Assembly (NCBI GenBank): GCA_024336345.1
Contig: JANFOG010000013.1
Span: forward strand, 806,001-870,000
DNA: 64,000 bases
Direction of reading: 5' to 3'
From: Mariannaea sp. PMI_226
Taxonomy: Eukaryota > Ascomycota > Sordariomycetes > Hypocreales > Nectriaceae
The position numbers and the translations under genes were made by a program. Shown piece by piece: positions 1-11,088 of the stretch (its first letter is position 1; each line of letters begins with the position of its first letter). The notes below the pieces were generated by a model that was not told where the DNA came from, searched no databases, and worked only from the letters and a program-made list of their open reading frames with translations.

Positions 1-174
1 GATGTTTCTTGTACCGGTGATCTAAAGCATCAACAGACTTGCGAGGGAAATTGGTAATAAGTAAGTTCTGTAACAAGCCGGATACTACGTAGTATCTTTG
101 AGATGAACTGCTGGTTATGATGAATGACACCGGGATTTGAATTCAAGACCAGGGTTAGATATGGAAGTCTGTTC

Positions 175-200
175 TTTTTTTTTTTTTTTTTTTTTTTTTT
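175..200. repeat. Poly-T run, 26 bases
   Basis: Uninterrupted thymine homopolymer read directly from the sequence; its exact length is sensitive to sequencing error. No retroelement body or target duplication is visible next to it. Confidence 0.9.
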
Positions 201-3200
201 GGCAACGGGCCCTAAAAAGGATCAAAAAGCTGTCACGTCTGGGAAGGGGGATCCAAAAGGGAAAAATAAAAACACAGCCAGGGGGGGAGGACCCTATCAA
301 GTGAGAAGCAGAACATCCCGAGGCCCGAGCCCTCGTTCTGGGAACGCCCAGGACATAAGAGCTGGGACGCCCATGATTGGCGGTGATGTGCTACAGTGCG
401 GGTCAGGCTGGGGGGAGGCTTGAGTATGGTGAGGGTGACCCTTGGTGCCCATGGATAATTCGATGATGGCAACACTCAGAAGAAGAGGTGGAACACGGAG
501 CCGGGGGGCGTGGCCTTGGCTCCCATCCGTTTTCTGCGTGGTCATCGCGTGCAGAAACTGTGTCATGATAGGAGGAGAATATTTGCTCTGGATGTATCTT
601 TACGGAGCAAACGGTGACTACTGTAGGTACACACGTACTTCGTACATATGTACGTTGATGTGTATGATCGGCCGTTGAATTATCATCGGGCCAATTTGTT
701 ATACCTTACGTACAGTATTCTGAAAGGATGGAAGCCTGAGTCACGTCACGCCCGTCCCCTCCTTTTTCCCTTGGAACCAGAATTGCATTCTGCTCTTCTC
801 AGAATCCGCCATTTTGGACCCCAAACTGGGACCACGGACCTTTTTTTCTTCTTCTTCCTTCTTGGGTCTCACGTTTCTCTCTCCTTCTATTATGTGATTA
901 GTAGCAATAGTCGTATTATTAGTATTACCTCCCAATCCCCAATTAGAGAGCCACTTGTAATGTATTTCCTACGAACGGAATCGGCCAAAAAAAACAAGGG
1001 CCAGTTCAAATCTCTGATCCAGGCATGGCAATTCTCCAATCAGCACTGGCAGGTGAAAGGCTTTTTGGTTCGACCAGGTTGGCAAGGCGGGCTACGCTTG
1101 ATTGCAAGGAAAAGAGAGACCATTCCACAACCCGCAAAACCGGTCGACAAGCGCAAGTTGCAGCCACCGTCGTCTTGAGCCACTGGCACAATATCGGGAT
1201 TTGCAGGGCTGATTGGGCAGCGGTGAGGTAGGGGTTGCCAGACGGACTGGCGCAAGAGAACGAAAGACCTCGCACCAAAGAAGGATTGTGGGGGGGAGAG
1301 CGGAAGGCCCGCACATGGGAAGTTGAGCAAAAGACGAGGCAGAAGACAAGGCCCGACAAGGCACGGCATGGGAAGGGGGGGTGGGCTCATTATACCTAGT
1401 AGAGGGATTGTGTTATTCCAGAAGCACGCCCTCAATGATGGCCTATAATCATAGACAAGCCTCTAGTTTCTTTCTAGCCGGCTTCTTGTGGATACTTGGT
1501 ACGGAGATAGTGTAATGACTTGATGACGGTGTGAATGGGGAAAAAAATCAGGTACATGCCACTTGCAGCCCGCTTAACTTATTGCAAACAACGAGGCTCA
1601 AGTGACAGGGCCGATGTCCACCCAAGAGGTGCGTGAGGAGGATTACCACAATACACAGTTAGGGCCCTACATACCTGACACTCAGAGGGCATTGTCTGGG
1701 GGGGAGGCAGAGCGCTCGCCCGCCTACAACCACCTCCGTCAATTGGTGGGAATGTCCCCCCCCTCTCTCTCTCCCCCGGTAGGCCGGACCCCGGGTCAAA
1801 GGCGGTCCCAAAAGCCCATGTCGACGCATCTTCACCGGTTCCTGCATTGGGAAAGCGAAGTGTGTGTTGCTTGTAACCCGACTACCATAGTACGGGATGC
1901 CGAGCGAACAGAGAAAGACCTAAGCGGGCGAGTGATTTTTTTCCTTTGAGAGAGACGGTTTGTTTTATCCATGCAGGAAATATTGCACACACAAATGTCC
2001 TGTATTCATGGGGCTCGGTTTCCCGCTGATCGACAGGCTTGCTGCTTAGATGCTTAGACCAGTGACCCATTTTCGATCTGCTTTGCATTGTCGGCCAAGT
2101 CGGTCAGTTGACAAAGGCATAATTACAAAATAAACAGGGATCATCGTCCGCTGGGGAGCACTGAAGCTGAAGCTGCAGCTTGGCAAGAAAAAAAGCTGGA
2201 TGCCTACGATGGATACCTCCACCGTTACTAAACGCGGCGGAGACGGGCCCCTCCATAACGTAGCATGTAGTAGTGTACGAAGTACTATGACTGGAGGTTG
2301 TCTACATAGTACTCCGTAGCTTATTAGTGACTAGATCAATGCTATGACATAGTGTACCATGTCCTTTACTTCCACCGTGCGATGCTCTGTTTGGAGACCT
2401 GTGATACAGTGGATTGCCTGTTGATGACTGAAAGATGTCGGCAGTTTTTTTTTTCATTATCCACGTGTGCAGTGGAGTCTTCCCTGGTCGCGCGGGACCT
2501 CGTGAAGGGGGGTTTTCTCGGAGTCTTTGCGGTGTACCATACTTAGTAATGGTAACAGTATCCAAACTGTCGTTGGGCAACGGTAGGTTGTACATGCTTC
2601 GTATGTCAGGTGGGTGCTCAACGTATTGCTGCAGGTACCTACATACGAAGGGGCCGGGTGGTCGATTTTCTCAAATGCGAATGAAATGGGGATTACCGAT
2701 ACCTCGGGCAAGAAAACTCGAGCTGGAGAGGAGTTCCCCAATCTAGGAGTGGTGACAAGCTGTTGGGCCAAGGTCTTGTAGGAATGAGGCCTGCACCCGA
2801 ATCACTGCACATGTGATGAACATGAAGATGAATTCTGCTAATCACATTACTTCGTACCTGTTATAGCTCATGGTACTTGGGCCTCGTCGAGAGGGCGAGG
2901 GCGGGTGGATAGATTTCAGTACACGGAACCGGGGCGCAAGAAGGGCCGCATTTATCGGGGACGTTGCACAGCAATTATTACCGAGGGTTATTGATATGGA
3001 TCTGTAGACTACATGCAGTGATATGGAATGTAGGTATGTGCTCTCTCACTACGGATGTGCGTTTAGAAATGGCGTCATTGAAGATCATGGATGCGAATCC
3101 CACTTGTAACAAATCTCAATTCTCATTGACTTTGGATAGACTAATCAGACACTACAAGCTCACGCACTCTCTACCTCTATCTCTTCCATCCGGCCAGAGT

Positions 3201-3581
3201 GAGGGTGGCATCATTACGATGTCTACAAAGGTGAGAAGAAAAAAATTGCGCGCGGTTATTTAACATGTTTAAAGCAATACAAGGCATGATGCATATGTCC
3301 TGTGCATTCGTCCGGTCGTGCGTACCTACAGCACACGTAGGGTAGGGCGCCAAGATGCAAGTGTGGCATACAGGCACGCGAAAGGGCTGAGACAAGACCA
3401 AGACCTAGAGAGGGGATCTGCTGGATATTGCCCTAGAATGGAGTATGTAGTCTCATGCAACTTATTGCCAATTTATTAGCGGCTACCAAAAAAAGAAAAC
3501 GCCCAGCAGCCGGCGACTCCGTTTATGGGGGGGGTTTAAATGGATAATAGGGCAAAAGAGAAAGAGTGGGATACACGTGTA

Positions 3582-3600
3582 TGTGTGTGTGTGTGTGTGT
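3582..3600. repeat. TG dinucleotide microsatellite
   Basis: Uninterrupted TG tract in intergenic DNA, preceded by a related imperfect segment (ACACGTGTA). Confidence 0.9.
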
Positions 3601-4540
3601 ATAATAGTATGAGGGAGAGTGAGAGAGAGCAAATTTTCACCGCTACATACCTACTTCGTATTTGCGGTGTACTCGACAATCAAATGGGGACTAATCGACA
3701 CCGGGAAATGAATCCCAAGCGAGCCTGATGGTCACCGAGAATGGAAGAGCCTGGCTTTACCCGCAGCTCGGGAGAGAGGAAGGTGAGGAATGATCAAGTC
3801 AGCGAATTGATATCTAAACGATAGTGTATGTATGCTATGTATGTACGTATGTATGTATAGGTAGCATCTCAAGGCGAATCCTGCCGCGGGGGCTTTCAAT
3901 CCCACCTCAGTGCATCATCCCATTACACCATGATCAACCGATTCAAGGTTTCTACTACTGTATGTACGTGACCTTCTCCCAATCATGTTGTGCACAAAGA
4001 GGTGCCATACTGTGCCTAGCAAGGAAGTCCACCGCGTCGATCTTCAAGAGGGGGCTTCGGTGTAGGGCCGGGCCTTTGGCGAGAGCTGTGGTCCCACGTG
4101 CCCGACGGCCCGTCAGTCGGGTGATGCCCTTTTTCTCTCGATTGGGGGGGGATTCGGTTCGGGGTCCCCCATAAATAAGGGCGTGACTTTGAGGACGACG
4201 GAGCCATTGGGCAGAGACAGAAAAAGGGAGAGAGACACAAAGAGGGGAGATTGTGGCGGCATTGCCGTTTCATGGGAGTATTACCAAATTTTATAAGTCG
4301 AGAATACTTTTTGACTCAAAAAGACGACCATTTTTTGACTGAGCGTGAAGGATGCGTGACTGGATTCCGAATACCGATGGTGGGGATTGTTGAAGTGAAC
4401 CGAGGGGTCTCAACTGTTTGGGATGGTGAGGGGTGGCATTGTTCTTATTGGTTTGGCCCTCAGGGTTCCCGAGTGCAATGTACAGATTTACATGTAGCTT
4501 GGAGTACATTATTCCGATCATTGATGAAAATAACAATTAT

Positions 4541-4570
4541 AACAACAACAACAACAATAATAATAATAAA
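4541..4570. repeat. AAC/AAT trinucleotide repeat
   Basis: Six AAC-type units pass into AAT-type units without interruption. It lies about 200 bases before a CAG tract and forms part of a locally microsatellite-dense patch. Confidence 0.9.
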
Positions 4571-4754
4571 GAATTGAGCATGAGCATCAGCCTTAGCACG
4601 AACACGAGCATGAGAATGGCGGTGGCGGCGGCGACGGAGGCAGCGGCACGAAGCACGCAGCACACAGCACCAGCAGCAGTAAGGATAACATCATCATATC
4701 ATCTGTAGCACAACCACCACCTCGCTTCCTGGTGACACACTTTTGTTGGAGATA

Positions 4755-4781
4755 CAGCAGCAGCAGCAGCAGCAGCAGCAG
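4755..4781. repeat. CAG trinucleotide repeat, nine units
   Basis: Nine perfect CAG units. One forward frame would read them as polyglutamine, but that frame is only about 60 codons long and has no recognisable sequence on either side, so it is treated as noncoding. Confidence 0.9.
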
Positions 4782-4900
4782 CTTGGACTCGGGCTCGAGG
4801 GACTTCGTACCTGTGCTTCTGCTGCACTGCACCCCAAAGCAGGTAATAATACACCATTGCTGATACGCCCCTCCTCCTCCTCCTCCGTCCTCCTCCCAAG

Positions 4901-7900
4901 GCGCAGACGTTACTCAAGTCAAACTTGGTAACTACTTGTAGTCGACGTTACAGCTAAAAAAGGAAGAACCCTGTCACCCACCTTTCCACCACCATAATGT
5001 AAGGGAAAGCTTTTGGCCGCGCCCCTCCTCTCTCTCCCTCCCTCCCAAGCTGTCAAGAGGTTCACTAGAGACCTCTCCATGACCTGTCACGGCCCAGCCC
5101 GAAGGCGGAAGAGCGGGAACACACGACGCTATTCATCCAATCCAAACCTTTTTCCCTGTTCCCTTTTCTTGTTGTGTGTGTATGTCTCCCTCTCTCTCTT
5201 TTCTTTTTCTTTCATCGAAAACTGCATTTTTTCTTTTCCGCGTTGCACGGGATTGAAGAGAAGAAGGGAAGGGGCCATGTTGTACCGAGTCCTATTGATG
5301 TTTCTTTGGTGTTTCCATTCTCATGCCTGGTCTCTCCCTAGGTAGTTATGATTAGCCATCACATTTGCCGTTTGTGCTCATCACCTTTCTGCACGGTTTT
5401 CATGTGTGATATCGTGTGCCTGGGGAATCCTTTGAACCTAATCAATCTGAGCCAGCCCATCCCTTCAATTTTCCCAATTTTTTTGTTCTTTTCCAAATCT
5501 TCTCATAAAATTTTCTTTTCGTCTGGCAACTACATCGTTCCCATCCAACCGAGCTTCGTTTCTTTATTTTGGCGAGTCATGGTCCATCCAGCTTTTTCTC
5601 TTTTTCAACTAGAAATCATCGCCCCTTCGCCGGCCCCTTCGTGACCCAAAAATTATTATTACCAGCTGTTCGGTTTGTTCCAATGGATCGATGGCCCTTC
5701 CTCTGTTCGCCGACGCCGAAGGTTGCGAGGCTCGTAGAATGGCCTGTGTGCTCTCGCAAGCGTCTCGTCCGTCAAGTCATAGCCCATATTCTACTCCGTA
5801 GTGAGTAAATGGATGACAAAGAGGGTCCTCTCTCTCCTCCTCCTCCCCTCCATCATCTCCAATTTCACAAAGTGCATACTCGGCCAACTGCATAACCATT
5901 TGCTTGAATCCCCTACCTCCGGTAATTATGGAGCAAACACCAGTAGTGTACGTATCTGTGGGAGTCCATATTGCTGTATGGAGTCACACTCACGCTTCAC
6001 ACTTCACACTCCTCCAACAAGACCCCTGGACCCCTGCTCCTTGTAAAAAGTTTCGACACGCCCCAACCACACGCCCCCTTGTCAAAGAAGCCAGTCCCTT
6101 CCCTTCCCCCCCCCTGGTTCAGAAAGACAAGACACCACCCGTCGTCTGGGGGGCGTCTGGCTCGCACGTCTTTCTGCACCAAATACGCCGTTCTCAGTCC
6201 CTCAGTACATACAGTGCTTACGCTGGTCCCGTACATTTGTATTCTTCTGCGCTTTCGTAGGGCCCTTCCCTGGCTCGAGCTCTGGGAAAGACTGGTAGAG
6301 GAGGAAAGTGGACTGGTCCCCGACAGGGGTTTGGAGAAGAGCCAAACGAGGACTGAGGAGTAAGTACAGTAGAGTAGTAGGAGGGGAACCGACCTTCGCC
6401 GCTTCTTGGATTACCATACCTCTTTATCCTTAATAAACAAGCACGTACCCAGACCCAAGCACTCGCTGTCCTGTCTCACACCCTCCCCCCCTCCCTCGAA
6501 TTCAATGACTACTGCCATTGTGCTGAGATTCACCTCTTGCTCTTCTTTAAATACACCTCGACCCCCCAGCAGTACTGGCACTGCCGTTTCATTATAACTG
6601 CTGTCGTGGTATCACAGAACACCTGCTTGCCTTGGATGCTTTCCTCTCATCATTTGACCGTCTCCATTCATACTGGACAAACGTATTGGTATATCTCACA
6701 ACTGTTACTCGCCTACTAGTTGCTCTACTGCTACATCTCACTTCACGCACGCCGGTTCTCCTACCTCTTTTTGGCACAACTCCAACCACTCCCTTCCAAT
6801 TTTACTTGATCATCAACACACTCGACTATCTTTTGCCTCTTTCCAACATGTGCAACTACATCTATGTAAGTTGTGGATTCTTGCCATTGGGCCCAATCAT
6901 ACCAAAAAAAACAGCAACAACCCAAGGCTGGATTTGACTGGGCGTTCATTCCCATGGAGGAATGTGTCATGGTAACGGCGACTAACGACTATCTCTTTTT
7001 CTACCCATGGTTTAGAAGGAACTCAGCTGCCAACACCACTACCACTTGGTAGAATCATGGTGTCCGAAATACATCGAGACTGAACGACGATGTCCTCCGA
7101 TTATCGTCAGCAAGCAATACTGGTGAGTGCTTTGCCCTCCTCCGTCCCCCCAAAAAAAGCTTCACTTTGGTTCCGTCCCAATGCTTTCCCCATTTTCAAA
7201 AAGACACTAGAATGTGCTCATGTAATACGAACTCGTGGCTAACGGCTTTGATTTTTCTCTCGCTATTATTTTAGGGGCGATGACATTTGCGGTATGTCCT
7301 TACTTGACCTTACCTACCTACCTAAACCAAAAGGGAACCTTGCCCGGACCCGACTCAATTCGCAGCCTGGCAGGCCTTAATAGCGCACCTCTCGTAATTG
7401 TCTTTGCCTTACGGGAACCTGTTTTTTGCTGACTCTGCAACACAGCCGCGTGCCGCGAACGACAGCAGCCAAGCAACCACCCTTGGGCTAAGCTCATCCA
7501 GCGTCCCGAATCCCGCATGTCTTATTCGCCTCAGCAGCTTTCGGCGCAATAAATTGACCCAACCCATGGGAAGGGGAATGAATTGGACCAGTTCACTCCC
7601 CTTCTCGCTCCCTGCAGATGTTGGGAGACGGAGACGTAGAACGTGAAGAAATGGAGAGCGCCCGGAGGATAGCGGACTCGCACTGTCTTCAGTCCGCCAT
7701 GATTTGATACCCAACGGCGCGGCTAATAAGGCAACATTCGATTCCGGAACCCTCCCCACACACACACAAACACACACGCACACACACTGCCGACATCACC
7801 AGATTGCTCAGCAACTGGGGCGACTTCTCACTACACTATCAGAATGAGACACCAGACGGGGGAAATTGGAGTCAAAGAAGGGTATAATCATTCGTACCTT

Positions 7901-7972
7901 GGCTTTCTTTTTTCGTTTTTTTCTCTTTCATTTCCATCTTCCATCACCTCCCTCTTCTCTTCTCCCTCTCTC

Positions 7973-8003
<31 letters not shown>

Positions 8004-8200
8004 GTCTGCCTCTCTCCACAATCCCACCCCTCCATCGGTGGTACCGTTCTGCATATGCAAGGCCTCTTGACCCACCTTGGGATGACAGAGTGGAGGGTGG
8101 CATTTTCGACAGATGACGACGAACCAACATTCTTCAAACCAAAAAAACATGACGCCCGAAACCGGATACGAATATGAATAAAAAAGAACTCGTCCAAAAA
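4901..8200. other. Pyrimidine-rich, leader-like intergenic DNA
   Basis: The plus strand is rich in CT tracts and short T runs and contains sequences resembling fungal 5' leaders, with consensus splice sites near 7123 and 7292 (see findings). No long coding frame follows them, so a protein-coding call is not supported. Two CA-repeat blocks lie near 7757-7788 and 7976-8003. It could be an untranslated leader, a noncoding transcript or plain intergenic DNA; the sequence alone does not decide. Confidence 0.4.
7976..8003. repeat. CA dinucleotide microsatellite, 14 units
   Basis: Uninterrupted CA tract following a CT-rich run. A second, interrupted CA block sits near 7757-7788. Confidence 0.9.
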
Positions 8201-9698
8201 ATTGGCAGGACACAACGGACAAATTTACAAAAATTAGGTACTCTCACTTGAAAGGCATTTGAGAAAGGGATATTGCTTTTTTTTCTTTTTTCTATTTCGT
8301 TTGGGAAAGGTGGCCGGGGAGGGGAGTTCGATTGTTTTCCTATGCTTTGTTTTGGGATGGAAAAGACTTTGGGCTCTCGATGGGTGCAAACCTATCTCTT
8401 ACAACATGCCGGCTTCCCTATTTTTGGCCCTGCAGGCAATTTTTTCTTTCTCTCATCATGGATGGCGGCGTTTATTTTCTTTTCTTTTCTTTTCTTTTTT
8501 TGAACTCCATGTGGAAGAATGGGGTGGAATGATAACAGCAATCGTGGGGCACGGGCAATTTACCAGCGCGCCTAAAAGCAGCCTCATAACCCATGACATG
8601 ACAGACAACCTTCATATACGGGATGAAGTCCCTTTTTGGGTACCGATACTGGACCAACATTGGGGGACCAAAAAAAACGCCACATCAGCCTTGTTCTGCA
8701 TTGTCGTTGAATATCCCGCTGGGAGAGGGATTGGATCGCCACGGACATTGGCCGGGCTTTGGGGGAAGGGGAGGGGGCCACGGTGTGTGTCCCGATGCCC
8801 AGGTTTGTGACCGATCGATCCCACGCTCCGTGGGGGGAGGAGGATGAGAAGCAGGAAAAGAAGAAGGATATTAAATGAGCGGCGGTGATGGCAAAGGGAA
8901 GCACGAAATTGTATGTTGGAAAAGAGGGAAGCCCTTTCGTTTATTGTTTTTTTTTTTCAACGACGAACGGTGCATGCATGGGAACAGGAAGGGGAAACTT
9001 GGGAAACATAACTTACGGGCTTCTAATCATAGCAAGCAGGAAATCATGGGCATGGATCTTGGAAACGGGTGTTTTTTTTTCTTGTTCTTTTTTTTACTAT
9101 ATATATGTTTCTTCCTTGTACATCTTTTGGCGAAGGCGTTTTTATTTCCTCTTCTGATTATTCTTTTCCTTTCTTGTTCGTTTTTATGCCCCAGTGCAAT
9201 CTCGGCGAGACATGGAAACATATAACATGGAAATGCGGCACAGGGGAGCATGGGGGGGTGTTGTTGGGATTCCAGAAACATTGTAGTCTTTTTTCTTTTT
9301 ATTCGGTTTATTTTCTTTGGGGGTGTTACTTTACAATCCATCTAGCATACAAGCATATGTCCAGTAGTTGGGCACGGCGATGAAACAAGCCTTTACAACT
9401 TAGCTCACATAATTCCTTCACAATGTTAGTTTGTGGACACCGCAATTCGCCTTGTGTGCTCTTTCGTCAATCCTTTGCGTGGGGGGACTTAGGAGGACGT
9501 GGCTGGATGGCTGGCTCTCAGCGAGAGTGAGACACGGCACTGGTGGAGTAGAGTGGTAGAAATGTTTTCCCCCCCCCAAAAAAAACGAGTTATGTAGAAT
9601 GGGAGCTACCGGTCTCAACTAAATTAAGATTCATTGCCGTTTTAGATACCGTAGCATCCATGGGGGAGAGAGAGAGAGAGCATAGCTGTGCATTGTAT

Positions 9699-9720
9699 GA
9701 AGCTGAAGCTGAAGCTGAAG
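9699..9720. repeat. GAAGCT hexanucleotide tandem repeat
   Basis: Between three and four tandem hexamers, shortly after a GA microsatellite at 9666-9680. Confidence 0.85.
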
Positions 9721-11067
9721 AGAGTGCACATCACACCCTCTTTGCCGCCTTTCGCCGCCCCCAGTATTGAAATCAGCTGCACCTACAGTAGTCGCCAAGC
9801 TAGGGTAATTTTTTGGAGGGGTTTTCTTTTTTTCTTTTTGCTTTTTGTTTTCTTAAGTCAAGACTGGATTTCTGTCCCGTATACGCTACGCTACCTCTTG
9901 GTTATTTTCTTTTTCTTTTTCTTTTTTTCTCTTCTTTGCTTGGCGATGTTCAGCCAGTTCCGTGTGTTGGTCAGGCACCTACGAGTTGCTGCTAGACGCT
10001 CGGCCCGTGACGCTCCCGCTGCCGACACTTAACTGCCCGCCCCAACCCCAGGTTATTTAAGAAACTTAGTGGCAAAGCCCGCCGCAGTGGTGCATTGGCT
10101 AGGTACCTAGGTACCCAACGTCTGTCTTGTGCCAATCAATCTTCATCTACCTCGTCTACATCATCTTTGGTCGGTGTCTTCTTCTTCTTCTCCTCGCCCA
10201 GCATTTATTGTCCTCGGGAGAGAACAATGAAAAAACGACAAAAAAACATGTGAAGCAACTAATTGCATACCCAATTAGAGTAGCAAAAAACGAGGGACCC
10301 CACCTTCTCATCTTGAGTAGACCAAAAAAAAAATAAAAAGAAGATGAAAAGGAAATGAAGTCGATGACGAAACAAAACACATCGCCCGCAAAAGCTAGGT
10401 AGCGGCTACAGACGTTCCATTGGTAACTAATTGAGGCGGCCGCGCGATGGGGAAAATTCACGGAGGACCCTGGACGCTAGTACACTGTAATAAACAGCGG
10501 CGCCGGCGGGTTGGTTTATTGATCGTCGAAAAGGCGTGGCGGCATCTCGTGCCTCTTAGGGACCCTCCACTCCCCTTCCTCATCCCCCCCCCTCCCCTCC
10601 CTTCTGCCACCCACCCCTGCTAATATATTGTGTCGTCCATTGTCACGTTGGGTGGGAAGGGCTTGGTTGAATGGAGGAGAGATCGTCGCCTTGCCAGGGG
10701 GGGTGGATGGGTGGTCCATCGACTTTCCCTTTCTTTTCTTTTTTCTTCCCTTTCAACGACTAATGTTACCTTGCGGGACAGATGTACTTTTTTCTTTTGC
10801 GTGATGTGTGGCTTGTTCGACATGGTGGAGAGTGGCGCACGAGGAGATATGATGTGATGCTGACTTGCTTGGCTGTCCTGTCGGGCATGTTACTATGTGC
10901 TAATGCTAATTGCTGTACTAACGTAGCACTGAAGCTGCGCTGAGCTGCGCTGATGGAAACTAATAAATTGTCACTTCCTGTAGGCACCTTGCCCACCGCC
11001 GTCAAGCAAGGTGCTTGCATACATCATACATCTATAGTATGCACATACCTAGGGGGGAGGGGAGGGG

Positions 11068-11088
11068 TTGTTGTTGTTGTTGTTGTTG
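11068..11088. repeat. TTG trinucleotide repeat, seven units
   Basis: Seven perfect TTG units following a G-rich stretch. Confidence 0.9.

Larger units (their letters stand above)
1..4900. other. Gene-less stretch, left part of an about 19-kb desert
   Basis: No reading frame here looks like protein. The longest open frames run through poly-T or pyrimidine tracts and overlap equally long frames on the opposite strand. Visible content: a 26-base T run, TG, AAC/AAT and CAG microsatellites (listed separately), a perfect 16-bp palindrome at 81-96, and repeated short motifs of the form GTACGAAGTAC (635-645, 2275-2285). Composition is balanced rather than AT-rich, so it does not look like RIP-degraded transposon DNA. 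I recognised no tRNA or 5S gene by internal-promoter motifs. Confidence 0.6.

Noticed and set aside
112..170. Possible tRNA T-arm on the minus strand (GAATTCAAATCCCGG)
   Set aside because: The flanking bases do not form the 5-bp T stem or an acceptor stem; no A box is found.
648..1178. 176-codon forward frame
   Set aside because: Runs through a poly-T tract, overlaps equally open frames on the other strand, and has no recognisable motif.
4743..4931. Polyglutamine-containing frame over the CAG repeat
   Set aside because: Too short, with no conserved context on either side; treated as a microsatellite.
8259..8810. 183-codon forward frame beginning with a Phe-rich stretch
   Set aside because: The hydrophobic start is only the translation of T-rich DNA; the rest is unrelated to any family.
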